From positions 62,001 to 126,000 of the forward strand of contig NZ_JABAIH010000010.1 in NCBI RefSeq assembly GCF_012641395.1: 64,000 nucleotides of DNA, given 5' to 3'. Position 1 is the first letter of the stretch; every line of letters starts with the position of its first letter. Below, piece after piece: positions 55,205 to 62,667 of this stretch. A program made the position numbers and the translations under genes. The notes beneath the pieces were generated by a model that did no database searches, was not told the DNA's origin, and saw only the letters and a list, made by a program, of their open reading frames with translations. This DNA comes from Rhizobium sp. P32RR-XVIII. GTDB taxonomy: Bacteria; Pseudomonadota; Alphaproteobacteria; Rhizobiales; Rhizobiaceae.

Positions 55205-56365
55205 TTAGCCCGGCTCCGAAAGGATCGTCGCGGCGCGCTCGGCGAGGCTCACGCGTTCGCCTTGCTCCTTGCCGGTGCCTTCCGGCAAAAGGTCACGGAT
55301 CGGCGAGGACGGACCTTCGTTGATAACGGTCAACGCGACCATGCCGGCAGCGATCGAGGCGATCTCTTCGCGCATTGCGCTGTCGTCGGCTGTCGTCGTC
55401 TTTGCCTTGGCGATGCGATCGGAAATGGCTGCGCTGCGGGCACGGACTTCCTCGGCGAGGCGGGCGGCAACGACTGCTGGATCAAGTTCGGACGCTGGAG
55501 CGCTTTCCTGCATCGTTTCCTCCGCGATGGTTTCGACAACTGCCTCCGCCAGCCCGGCGGCGCGAAGCGCACGGTTTGCCTGGCGCAGGCCGGCTTTGGT
55601 TGCCTTCAACTGCTCCTTGAGCTTGGCGATTTCCTGCTGGCGCCGCCCCAGCAGCGTTTCCTTGTCGGCAGCAGCGGTCGCGTCACGGGCACCCTTGTCT
55701 TCCAGGCGGAGCACCTTGTGTTCCTGCTGCGTCAACTTCTGCTCGGCATCCTTGGCGCGCTTCTGCAGAAGGTCGACGTCCTTGCGCAGCGTATCGCGTT
55801 CGTCGCGCAGCGTGTTGGCCCGCGATTTCAGACTTTCCATCTCCGTTTGCTGCGCAGCCATGTCGATCTTCAGGTTATCGGACTGTTCGGCAAGCTTGTT
55901 CAGACGGCTGCGTAGGAGGTCGAGTTCGGTTTCCTTTGCGGAGCTCGCCTGTTCGGCCATGTGCAGGCTCGTCTTCAGCTGGCTGATGTAAGTCTCGTCC
56001 TTGCGAAGATGAGATCGGGAATCGGCGGCCTCAAGGTTCAGATCTTCGATCTGGGCCTTCAACGCGCCGACTTCGGAGGAGAGGCGACCGGCATCGAGGG
56101 CGAGACCGTCATGGCGAAGCTTCAAGGAAAGAGATTTTTCGCGCTCCCTTATCAAATCCTGGGCCGTCCTGGCATTTTCGGCCGCATAGAGTGCCCTCAC
56201 CATGTCCTTCTGCGCGCGAACCTCCTGCGGGCTGAGCGGCATGGTCGCCTTCATCCGGTTTTCCGTATACCAGACGATGCGGCGATGGATGGCAGGCGAG
56301 ATCAGGAAGACGAGGAACGCCGCCGTCAGGAATCCCAGTCCGAACAGAAGTGCATACTCGATCAC
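55205..56365 (-). CDS. Membrane-anchored coiled-coil protein of unknown function
   Basis: 386 aa. One membrane helix lies at the N-terminus (about residues 3-24, EYALLFGLGFLTAAFLVFLI). A long coiled coil runs over about residues 40-270, dense in Lys, Glu, Gln and Leu. A short C-terminal domain contains IASIAAGMVALTVINEGPSSPI. No catalytic motif is seen. It could act as a cytoplasmic scaffold attached to the inner membrane. Confidence 0.82.
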   Translation of the reverse strand: MIEYALLFGLGFLTAAFLVFLISPAIHRRIVWYTENRMKATMPLSPQEVRAQKDMVRALYAAENARTAQDLIREREKSLSLKLRHDGLALDAGRLSSEVGALKAQIEDLNLEAADSRSHLRKDETYISQLKTSLHMAEQASSAKETELDLLRSRLNKLAEQSDNLKIDMAAQQTEMESLKSRANTLRDERDTLRKDVDLLQKRAKDAEQKLTQQEHKVLRLEDKGARDATAAADKETLLGRRQQEIAKLKEQLKATKAGLRQANRALRAAGLAEAVVETIAEETMQESAPASELDPAVVAARLAEEVRARSAAISDRIAKAKTTTADDSAMREEIASIAAGMVALTVINEGPSSPIRDLLPEGTGKEQGERVSLAERAATILSEPG

Positions 56366-56483
56366 GGCGCCGCCATTGCCTCAGAATTGATTTGCGTCAG
56401 CGCCAATGATTAAGCGCGCACCAAGCGCAGGGCAAGTGGCGGATGGGTGACGGCGGGAGAGAAACCGCCACCGGACTGTAGGT

Positions 56484-57080
56484 TCAGAAGGGGTTCCAGG
56501 TCGGGCCCGGGGTGATCTTCAGATAGCCGACATTGACGCCGAGACGCGCGCCGATGCCGGTGCGGATCGGAACCACCAGAACATTGTTGTTCTTGAGGAG
56601 CGTCATGCCGAAGCCGGCAACCACGAAAGCCTGACCGCTGACGCCGCCGAAGCGGGCATAGATGCTGTCCACCGAAGGCAGGTCATAGACCAGCATCATC
56701 ACGCGCGTGCCCTGGCCGCCATAATCGAGACCAAGGGAGGGGCCCTGCCAGTAAAGAGGATGTTCGCCGGCATTCTTGGTGTTGAGCTGGCCCTCGCCAT
56801 AGGTAAGGCCGGCGATGAAGGCGCCCGATCCTTCCTGTCCGAGGATGTAGCCGTTCGGCAGTCCGTATTTCTGAAAGGCCGCCTCAATGACCTTGGCAAG
56901 GCCACCGCTGGTCGAGCCGAAGAACGAGTGGCCGGCGTCGATGATCTCCTGGACTGTGTACTGGTTGCCGCTGGCCTGCTGGGCTCCGGCCTCCTGCGAG
57001 GAGAGCATAAATGCGGATATGGTCAGCGCGACGAGAAGCCGGCAGAAGCCGATAAATCTTCTGGGGGATTGAAGGCGCAT
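56484..57080 (-). CDS. eipA: EipA-like periplasmic envelope protein (DUF1134)
   Basis: 198 aa. A signal peptide covers about residues 1-34 (cleavage near AGAQQ), followed by a single DUF1134 domain with SFFGSTSGGLAKVIEAAF, GEGQLNTKNAGEHPLYWQGPSLG (split) and TGIGARLGVNVGYL. The Brucella homologue EipA is a small beta-barrel-fold protein needed for envelope stress resistance, and its gene is activated by CtrA. Here a near-consensus CtrA box lies at 57152-57166, 72 bp upstream of the start, and chpT is the divergent neighbour. Confidence 0.88.
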   Translation of the reverse strand: MRLQSPRRFIGFCRLLVALTISAFMLSSQEAGAQQASGNQYTVQEIIDAGHSFFGSTSGGLAKVIEAAFQKYGLPNGYILGQEGSGAFIAGLTYGEGQLNTKNAGEHPLYWQGPSLGLDYGGQGTRVMMLVYDLPSVDSIYARFGGVSGQAFVVAGFGMTLLKNNNVLVVPIRTGIGARLGVNVGYLKITPGPTWNPF

Positions 57081-57151
57081 GGTGTGATCCGTTCGTCATG
57101 GTCGGTTCGATGAGCCGTTTCCGGCAGTAGACACATTTTGCGCCGATCGTC

Positions 57152-57166
57152 TTAACAATCGGTTTA
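57152..57166. promoter_or_regulatory. Candidate CtrA box between eipA and chpT
   Basis: TTAA-CAATCGG-TTTA matches the CtrA consensus TTAA-N7-TTAA with one mismatch and exact spacing. It could serve eipA (-), chpT (+) or both. Confidence 0.55.
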
Positions 57167-57268
57167 CCAAATATGGTGTCATTATGGCGGCGAGTACGGC
57201 GCAAACTTCGTGCAATTTTGATCAAGCAAGATATAGGCGGATGGATCCACCGCCCTCAGGAGACGATG

Positions 57269-57916
57269 ATGTCCAGAAATCCTAATCTTACATTGACCGG
57301 CCCCGATTTGGCCGCGCTACTTTGCAGCCGAGTTTGCCACGACGTCATCTCGCCGGTCGGCGCGATCAACAACGGTCTCGAACTGCTGGACGAAGGTGGG
57401 GCCGATTCCGACGCCATGGACCTCATCCGCACGAGCGCGCTCAATGCGTCCGTTCGCCTGAAATTTGCACGCCTCGCATTTGGCGCTTCCGGCTCGGTCG
57501 GCGCTTCGATCGATACCGGTGAGGCAGAGCGCGCGGCCAAGGACTTCGCTGCCGCGGAAAAGAAGACCGAGGTTACCTGGAACGGCCCGCGCGCCATCGT
57601 CGCGAAAAATCGCGTGAAGCTGCTGCTGAACCTTTTTCTCGTCGCCTATTCGTCGATCCCGCGCGGCGGTTCGCTGGAAGTGACGCTCGAAAATCCGGAA
57701 TTCGATGCGAAGTTCAAGATCATCGCGAAGGGCAAGCTGATGCGCATGCCGGGCAAATTCGTGGAGATCACCTCTGGTCAAATCGAAGAGGCGATCGATG
57801 CCCATTCGATCCAGCCCTACTATGCCGTCTTGCTCGCCGAAGAGTGCCGGATGGAGCTCGGCCACAGCCAGACGGGCGAAGAAATCATCTTCACTGCGGA
57901 GTCTCTGGCCGCCTAG
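57269..57916 (+). CDS. chpT: ChpT histidine phosphotransferase of the CtrA phosphorelay
   Basis: 215 aa. The phosphorylated histidine is His24 in SRVCHDVISPVGAINNGLELL (positions 20-40), followed by a second helix. A degenerate ATPase-like domain makes up the rest. ChpT carries phosphate from the kinase CckA to CtrA and CpdR in Caulobacter, Brucella and Sinorhizobium. ATG 57269 is preferred over the adjacent ATG 57266 because the AGGAG spacing is better. ctrA lies just 0.7 kb downstream. Confidence 0.93.
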   Translation: MSRNPNLTLTGPDLAALLCSRVCHDVISPVGAINNGLELLDEGGADSDAMDLIRTSALNASVRLKFARLAFGASGSVGASIDTGEAERAAKDFAAAEKKTEVTWNGPRAIVAKNRVKLLLNLFLVAYSSIPRGGSLEVTLENPEFDAKFKIIAKGKLMRMPGKFVEITSGQIEEAIDAHSIQPYYAVLLAEECRMELGHSQTGEEIIFTAESLAA

Positions 57917-58035
57917 TTTTATGCCCGCATCGCTGCCGTCTGTCCCGATTTGGGTAACACTTCCTTAGCCTAATCGACCTATCCTCGAAGACTAAGGAAG
58001 CGCCACCGGTATAGAAGTGGAGCGAAGGAGCAGTC

Positions 58036-58398
58036 ATGCAGCGGTTCATGATCACTGATAGTTCGGATGTCGTGCGCAAGGTGGGTAAACGTATCCTTTC
58101 CGAGCTCGATTTTCTGGTCAGTGAGGCGTCAAATGCAAGCGAAGCGCTCTCCCGCTGCCAGACCGAACTTCCCGAATACCTGATCGTCGATTCCGGCATG
58201 GACGGTGCGCTCGAACTGATTTCCGCCATCCGCGCGATGGAACGCGGCAAGGAGGTCAAGATCTACTACTGCGTGATCGAGGCCGATCTGAAAAAGCTGA
58301 TGGCCGGCAAGCGGGCAGGGGCAACCGACTTCCTGCTGAAGCCGTTCGACCGCAAGATCCTGACGGCAGTCTTCGGCAACCGGGCAATCGCCGCCTGA
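58036..58398 (+). CDS. Stand-alone receiver-domain protein, atypical
   Basis: 120 aa, a single receiver fold without output domain. The likely phospho-acceptor is Asp52 in YLIVDSGMDG, and the conserved lysine is in LLKPFD. Where a receiver usually has two adjacent acidic residues near the start, this one reads MITDSSD. The usual Thr/Ser after the fourth strand is replaced in YYCVIEAD. It is clearly not CpdR, whose sequence differs. Its place between chpT and ctrA suggests a link to that pathway, but this is inference. Confidence 0.85.
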   Translation: MQRFMITDSSDVVRKVGKRILSELDFLVSEASNASEALSRCQTELPEYLIVDSGMDGALELISAIRAMERGKEVKIYYCVIEADLKKLMAGKRAGATDFLLKPFDRKILTAVFGNRAIAA

Positions 58399-58420
58399 TT
58401 TCTTGACAATGAAGCTGTCT

Positions 58421-58510
58421 TCCTCCGTCATGCTCGGGCTTGTCCCGAGCATCTGCCACCCATTGTTGCGTCGTAGATCCTCGGCACAAGGCCGCGCCTG
58501 GGATGGGCGA
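58421..58510. repeat. Rhizobial palindromic repeat, apparently partial
   Basis: ATGCTCGGG and CCCGAGCAT form a perfect 9-bp hairpin (58430-58452). It is followed by AGATCCTCGGCACAAGGCCG, which looks like a degraded second arm. Similar GTCAT-CTCGGGCTTGTCCCGAG units are common between genes in rhizobia, as I remember. Confidence 0.5.
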
Positions 58511-58544
58511 TCTCGTCAACAAGCTCATCGCACCTCCGCAAACG

Positions 58545-58570
58545 AAAAATCCCGCCGGGGAAGGCGGGAT
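58545..58570 (-). terminator. Rho-independent terminator of ctrA
   Basis: On the minus strand ATCCCGCC and GGCGGGAT form an 8-bp stem with a 6-nt loop, followed by five T. It lies 29 bp after the ctrA stop. Confidence 0.85.
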
Positions 58571-58598
58571 CTCTCAGTCGAAGGGGACGTTCGGCGTC

Positions 58599-59300
58599 TT
58601 ATGCGGTCTCGGCGTATTCAGCTCCATCCGGCTCGCGCAGCACATAGCCGCGGCCCCAGACGGTTTCGATGTAGTTGGCGCCACCGGCAGCGTTTGCGAG
58701 CTTCTTGCGCAGCTTGCAGATGAACACGTCGATAATCTTGAGTTCCGGCTCGTCCATGCCGCCGTAGAGGTGGTTCAGGAACATTTCCTTGGTGAGCGTC
58801 GTGCCCTTGCGGAGCGAAAGCAGCTCCAGCATCTGGTATTCCTTGCCCGTCAGGTGAACGCGCTGGCCGCCGACTTCGACAGTCTTGGCGTCAAGGTTGA
58901 CGATCAGCTCGCCCGTCATGATGACGGACTGGGCATGACCCTTGGAGCGGCGGACGATCGCATGGATGCGGGCGACCAGTTCGTCCTTGTGGAACGGCTT
59001 TGTCATGTAATCGTCGGCGCCGAAGCCGAGACCACGCACCTTGTCTTCGATGCCTGCCATGCCGGACAGGATGAGGATCGGCGTCTTGACCTTGGACAGG
59101 CGGAGAGTGCGGAGCACTTCGTATCCGGACATGTCCGGAAGATTAAGGTCGAGAAGGATGATGTCGTAGTCATAGAGTTTGCCGAGATCGACGCCCTCTT
59201 CACCGAGGTCGGTGGTGTAGACGTTGAAGCTTTCGGACTTGAGCATTAATTCTATGCTCTGCGCTGTCGCGCTATCGTCTTCAATAAGTAGTACCCGCAT
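58599..59300 (-). CDS. ctrA: Cell-cycle master response regulator CtrA
   Basis: 233 aa OmpR-type regulator. The receiver domain has MRVLLIEDDSATAQSIELML, phospho-acceptor Asp51 in ILLDLNLPD, and MTKPFHKDEL. The DNA-binding domain contains LTGKEYQMLELL and IIDVFICKLRKKL, the typical CtrA winged helix. It controls replication, division and motility genes by binding TTAA-N7-TTAA. The protein ends in -ETA, where Caulobacter CtrA has a terminal Ala-Ala proteolysis tag. Upstream are a candidate CtrA box and three GANTC sites. Confidence 0.97.
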   Translation of the reverse strand: MRVLLIEDDSATAQSIELMLKSESFNVYTTDLGEEGVDLGKLYDYDIILLDLNLPDMSGYEVLRTLRLSKVKTPILILSGMAGIEDKVRGLGFGADDYMTKPFHKDELVARIHAIVRRSKGHAQSVIMTGELIVNLDAKTVEVGGQRVHLTGKEYQMLELLSLRKGTTLTKEMFLNHLYGGMDEPELKIIDVFICKLRKKLANAAGGANYIETVWGRGYVLREPDGAEYAETA

Positions 59301-59743
59301 TATTATCCCCTTTGCCGCCGCCGAAAGGTGGGCTGGCCCCCTACGCGATACCGAATGCTTTCACTGCGTGATTTGGAAGCTGCCACGAAATGGTTAACAA
59401 ATTCTGATTCACTCTGGCAAGAGGCAATGAATTTATTAAGCAATCGATCCATTCCGCTGTTTTCCAATGACAATTCGCAAAGCCTTATCCTCAACTGCTA
59501 CATTAAGAAGGGCGGGTAAGCGATTCATTCGACTCACCAATGAAAAGGTTTCGGAAATCGCGTAGTGATATTTACCGACCCTTAAATCATCGGCACTATC
59601 ATTAACGATGCCCGTAAACGAAAGGTTACCAGCGGTAGGTTTTTGTTAATACCGCTGAAAATTTTTCAGGCAGACCGTCTCAAAGCGGTGCGCGGCGGGC
59701 AATTTTAGTAAAGCCGGGATCTCGCATCACTGGAGTAATGCGT
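59301..59743. promoter_or_regulatory. ctrA/fliJ divergent control region with GANTC sites
   Basis: 443 AT-rich bases without a gene. GANTC methylation sites lie at 59406-59410, 59522-59526 and 59531-59535. Several TTAA or GTTAA half-sites are scattered in it, and one near-full CtrA box is at 59571-59585. In Caulobacter ctrA is controlled by CcrM methylation and by CtrA itself, so this region fits. Confidence 0.65.
59571..59585. promoter_or_regulatory. Candidate CtrA box upstream of ctrA and fliJ
   Basis: TTTA-CCGACCC-TTAA matches TTAA-N7-TTAA with one mismatch and exact spacing. It lies 271 bp upstream of the ctrA start and 159 bp upstream of the fliJ-like start. Confidence 0.5.
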
Positions 59744-60094
59744 ATGAAGTCGCGTGAGAGCCTAGTTCGCCTGAAGGAGTTTCAGGTGAACGAAAAACGA
59801 CGTCAGCTGCAGCAGTTGCAGATGATGATGTCGGAATTCGAACGGATGACGAAGGATCTGGAGAGCCAGATCCTCGTCGAAGAGAAGAAGTCCGGCATTT
59901 CCGACCCGAATCACTTCGCCTACCCGACCTTCGCTAAGGCGGCACGTCAGCGTGCCGACAATCTTCAGGTTTCCATCAAGGAATTGAAGATGCAGGAGGA
60001 AACGCTCGAGCAGGCGCTGGAGGAGATGCAGGCGGAATACGCCCGCGCAAGTGCGCTCGAAGAGCGCGATGGCGCCGTTCGGGCCCGCGCCTGA
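59744..60094 (+). CDS. fliJ: FliJ-like flagellar export chaperone
   Basis: 116 aa, almost entirely helical coiled coil, with SLVRLKEFQVNEKRRQLQQL at the start, as in FliJ proteins of alphaproteobacteria. FliJ works with the FliI ATPase in flagellar type III export. ATG 59744 has GGAG at 8-nt spacing; the ATG two codons earlier is too close to it. fliI is not in the window. It is divergent from ctrA, which in relatives controls flagellar genes. Confidence 0.8.
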   Translation: MKSRESLVRLKEFQVNEKRRQLQQLQMMMSEFERMTKDLESQILVEEKKSGISDPNHFAYPTFAKAARQRADNLQVSIKELKMQEETLEQALEEMQAEYARASALEERDGAVRARA

Positions 60095-60142
60095 ACGACG
60101 AGCCGAGGATGCCGCCTGCGGCGTCCGGGGAATCGCCTGAAG

Positions 60143-60184
60143 AAGCCATGTATGATGGACATCGAAGTCCGTCATACATGGCTT
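60143..60184. terminator. Long bidirectional stem-loop after fliJ
   Basis: Eighteen base pairs (60143-60160 with 60167-60184) have a single U-G-type mismatch and a 6-nt loop, followed by TT. The stem is unusually long. It lies between convergent fliJ (+) and the small acetyltransferase gene (-). Confidence 0.75.
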
Positions 60185-60204
60185 TTGGTGCTGAGCTCTT
60201 GCGC

Positions 60205-60483
60205 TCAGTTCACCACGTCGCGCCATTCATCATGTCGCTGCGCTTGCGCCTTGAAGAACGGGCATAGCGGAAAGATCTTCCATCCGCCCTTTCTCGCTTC
60301 CTCGACGGCGTGAAGCGCCAGCGCCTGGCCGACGCCCTTGCCGCGCAGGGCGTCCGGCACGCCAGTGTGATCGATGATGATGAGTTTCGGTGAGGTGCGG
60401 GAGTAGACCATTTCGGCCTCGTGCCCGTCAACCTCGGCCACATATCGGCCGCCGGACGCATTTTCTTCGTTGCGAATGTTCAT
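60205..60483 (-). CDS. Small GNAT-type N-acetyltransferase (YjdJ-like)
   Basis: 92 aa minimal GNAT protein. IDHTGVPDALRGKGVGQALALHAVEEARKGG (split) holds the acetyl-CoA loop RGKGVG, and the C-terminus has PLCPFFKAQAQRH. This short family is common in bacteria and its substrate is unknown. ATG 60483 follows GGAG at 7 nt; the longer frame to 60546 has no ribosome site. Confidence 0.88.
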   Translation of the reverse strand: MNIRNEENASGGRYVAEVDGHEAEMVYSRTSPKLIIIDHTGVPDALRGKGVGQALALHAVEEARKGGWKIFPLCPFFKAQAQRHDEWRDVVN

Positions 60484-60589
60484 TGTATTTCTCCGGAAAC
60501 TGATGTTGTTGACGCGGACCGTGACATGCCGGCGCAGCCGTGCCAAGCCGGCGCAAGCGGCAACACACTGTTCAACCGAGGGATGCTCG

Positions 60590-61057
60590 ATGAAAAGATT
60601 GGCGGCGATCCGGCCAGTTCTGCTTGTTGCGGCCCCGTTCTTTCTGGCGCTCGGGCTGGTTTTGCCGCTGATCCGATTCGAGAAACTCTATTTCTTCGAT
60701 GAGACGCCGTCGCTGGTTCAGATCGTTTCCTCGCTCTGGAGCGGAGGGGACATCCCGCTTGCGCTCATCGTCGGGCTGGTTTCGATCGTACTGCCGGTCC
60801 TGAAGATGATCGGGATTGCCGCCGAGGCGGTGGCTGCCGGCGGCGGAACCGGCAGCTGGTTTTATCGTCACGCCGTACCGTATCTGTCCAAGTGGTCGAT
60901 GATGGACGTGCTTCTGGTGGCGATCGTGATTGCAGCGGCGAAGACGACGGGTTTTGCGGATGCTTTCACCCAGCCCGGCCTCTGGTGCTACGCTGCCTCA
61001 ACAATAATTTCGGGCCTTCTTCACTCCCTTCAGGGAAATGCGTCCGGCCCGAAATGA
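60590..61057 (+). CDS. PqiA-like (paraquat-inducible protein A family) membrane protein
   Basis: 155 aa with four predicted membrane helices and the segment LPLIRFEKLYFF after the first, then SLWSGGDIPLALIVGLVSIVLPVLK (split). It is a single PqiA domain, whereas Escherichia PqiA has two. Related proteins take part in envelope lipid transport. ATG 60590 follows GAGGGA. A 10-bp inverted repeat (61007-61016 with 61046-61055) reaches the stop codon and may act as a terminator against convergent sciP. Confidence 0.82.
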   Translation: MKRLAAIRPVLLVAAPFFLALGLVLPLIRFEKLYFFDETPSLVQIVSSLWSGGDIPLALIVGLVSIVLPVLKMIGIAAEAVAAGGGTGSWFYRHAVPYLSKWSMMDVLLVAIVIAAAKTTGFADAFTQPGLWCYAASTIISGLLHSLQGNASGPK

Positions 61058-61080
61058 TGTCTTTGCCTGGGGCAGATGGT

Positions 61081-61356
61081 TCAGTGACGGTATTGCTGGA
61101 TACGCGTCGTGCGCAGGCCGGCAAGGCCGTGGCTGTTGATCGACGACTGCCAGGACAGGAATTCTTCGACGGTAAGCGTGTAACGCTCGCAGGCTTCTTC
61201 CAAGCTCAACAGGCCACCGCGAACCGCCGCGACAACCTCAGCCTTACGACGGATAACCCAGCGCCGCGTATTGGGCGGCGGAAGATCCGCTATCGTCAGC
61301 GGGCTGCCATCGGGGCCGATGACATATTTTACTCGGGGACGTATCACTTCGGTCAT
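61081..61356 (-). CDS. sciP: SciP, inhibitor of CtrA activity (DUF1153)
   Basis: 91 aa, close to the roughly 93 aa of Caulobacter SciP. A helix-turn-helix-like core contains RRWVIRRKAEVVAAVRGGLL and LEEACERYTLTVEEFLSWQ (starting near residue 37 and 57). SciP binds CtrA and blocks its action on target promoters during the cell cycle. ATG 61356 is chosen from homology; a GANTC site (61359-61363) sits 3 bp before it. It is 1.7 kb from ctrA. Confidence 0.94.
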   Translation of the reverse strand: MTEVIRPRVKYVIGPDGSPLTIADLPPPNTRRWVIRRKAEVVAAVRGGLLSLEEACERYTLTVEEFLSWQSSINSHGLAGLRTTRIQQYRH

Positions 61357-61406
61357 TGGACTCTCTACACAACTCAAGACCACGCGGGCACTCTAGCCCG
61401 TCACAT

Positions 61407-61430
61407 TTAAAAATTGACTAAGCGCTTAGT
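61407..61430. promoter_or_regulatory. Candidate CtrA box and 14-bp palindrome upstream of sciP
   Basis: TTAA-AAATTGA-CTAA (61407-61421) matches the CtrA consensus with one mismatch. It overlaps a perfect palindrome, ACTAAGCGCTTAGT, at 61417-61430. The site lies 51-74 bp upstream of the sciP start, right for a promoter. Confidence 0.55.
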
Positions 61431-61533
61431 AACACTTTGATAACAACTTTACCTGCCGTCCTGCGACGCAGGCGCGGCCGTAATCCGGCCGTCCATCGCC
61501 TGCGCTTTCCAGGGAAACGATGCCGGATTCCGT

Positions 61534-62571
61534 TCAGATCAGAATGGCGCTGACCTCGGTCTTTCCGGCGCCGAACTCGTATTGAGCGGTCCCGGAGTGA
61601 ATGATCGAGAGCCAGTCGCCGCTTGCAAGCTCAGCGAGGCCGAAGGCCGTCTCGCGGGTTGCTGCCGTCGAGGCCACGCCCGCCACGGCGGCAAGCGTAT
61701 TGGCGCCGTTGGCATCGAGCCGTGCCCCGTAGGCCGAGGATGTCACGGTGCTCGTTGTCAGGATCAGCAGGTAAAGCCCTGTTGCCGGGATGATCAGCCT
61801 GTTGCCGGAGCCGGAGGGAACAGCAGCACCGAGCGCGAAACCGCCTTGCTGCACATGCAGGGTATCGAAACCCGTCCGGCTGTTGTTTGCCGGCGTTGAC
61901 GTCGCTGCCGCAAGCGAGGCCCGGACGATGGGGCGACCCGGCGTTTTCACAATGCCGCCTGCCGCAATTGCCAGGGCGGTCTGCCAGGCTGCGCCGTCGC
62001 CGCTCACTTTGATTGCGAATTCATCGTTGCCGGCGAGCCCCATTTCTGCGCGGCCCGACCAGCCCGACTGGAAGAGCAGGGAGGCGGTATCGCCTGCGGC
62101 GGCTTTGTTGACCTTGACTTGATGTCCTTGACCTTCATGGCTGAAGAGGCTGGCATGTGCCGCGACGGCAAGCCGGTTCGTGGCATCGGCGGTGGCGTTG
62201 AGGCCGAGAAGAGGCAGGCTGCCTGGTACGGGCAAAGAGAGGTCGCTCCAAAGGCCGGCCTGCAGGACGCGGAACCGGCCTGTGTCGAGAAAGAGGGCGC
62301 GCCAGCCTTCGCGCGGACTGAGGTAGAGCCAGGCGCCGTCCTGGCGGAAAGCGAGCCTGCCTTCCTTGCCGGTCCAAAGACCGCCGGCACTGGGCGCAAT
62401 CAAATAGCAATCGCCTTCCGACGGGGTTTCGGGAGGTACTGCCGCTTCTTCTTTCACTGTCAGCTGCACAATGGCGTCGAGACGCTGCAGCGCCTCGTTA
62501 TGCGTCACGTGCTTCTGAGATTGTGAAGGAAGGATGTAGGGGAGGGCGAGATTAATCGTTTCGTCGGACAA
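61534..62571 (-). CDS. DUF2793 protein, phage-tail or GTA-like
   Basis: 345 aa. The N-terminus ETINLALPYILPSQSQKHVTHNEALQRLDAIVQL (split) is the DUF2793 signature. The C-terminal half is rich in Ala, Gly and Thr and ends in a C1q/TNF-like beta domain (LIIPATGLYLLILT). Such proteins are found in prophages and gene transfer agents and may bind surfaces. No other phage gene is near. TTG 62571 with GGAGA upstream is preferred; an ATG at 62625 would add 18 residues. Confidence 0.8.
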   Translation of the reverse strand: MSDETINLALPYILPSQSQKHVTHNEALQRLDAIVQLTVKEEAAVPPETPSEGDCYLIAPSAGGLWTGKEGRLAFRQDGAWLYLSPREGWRALFLDTGRFRVLQAGLWSDLSLPVPGSLPLLGLNATADATNRLAVAAHASLFSHEGQGHQVKVNKAAAGDTASLLFQSGWSGRAEMGLAGNDEFAIKVSGDGAAWQTALAIAAGGIVKTPGRPIVRASLAAATSTPANNSRTGFDTLHVQQGGFALGAAVPSGSGNRLIIPATGLYLLILTTSTVTSSAYGARLDANGANTLAAVAGVASTAATRETAFGLAELASGDWLSIIHSGTAQYEFGAGKTEVSAILI

Positions 62572-62667
62572 GGTGCGGTCTCCGGTTGGCGCAACGGCGC
62601 GGTTATTGCCGCATCGTAAAGCCATCCATGAGGTCCGCTGACGAAAACGCCCTTCCTCTGTTGATTT

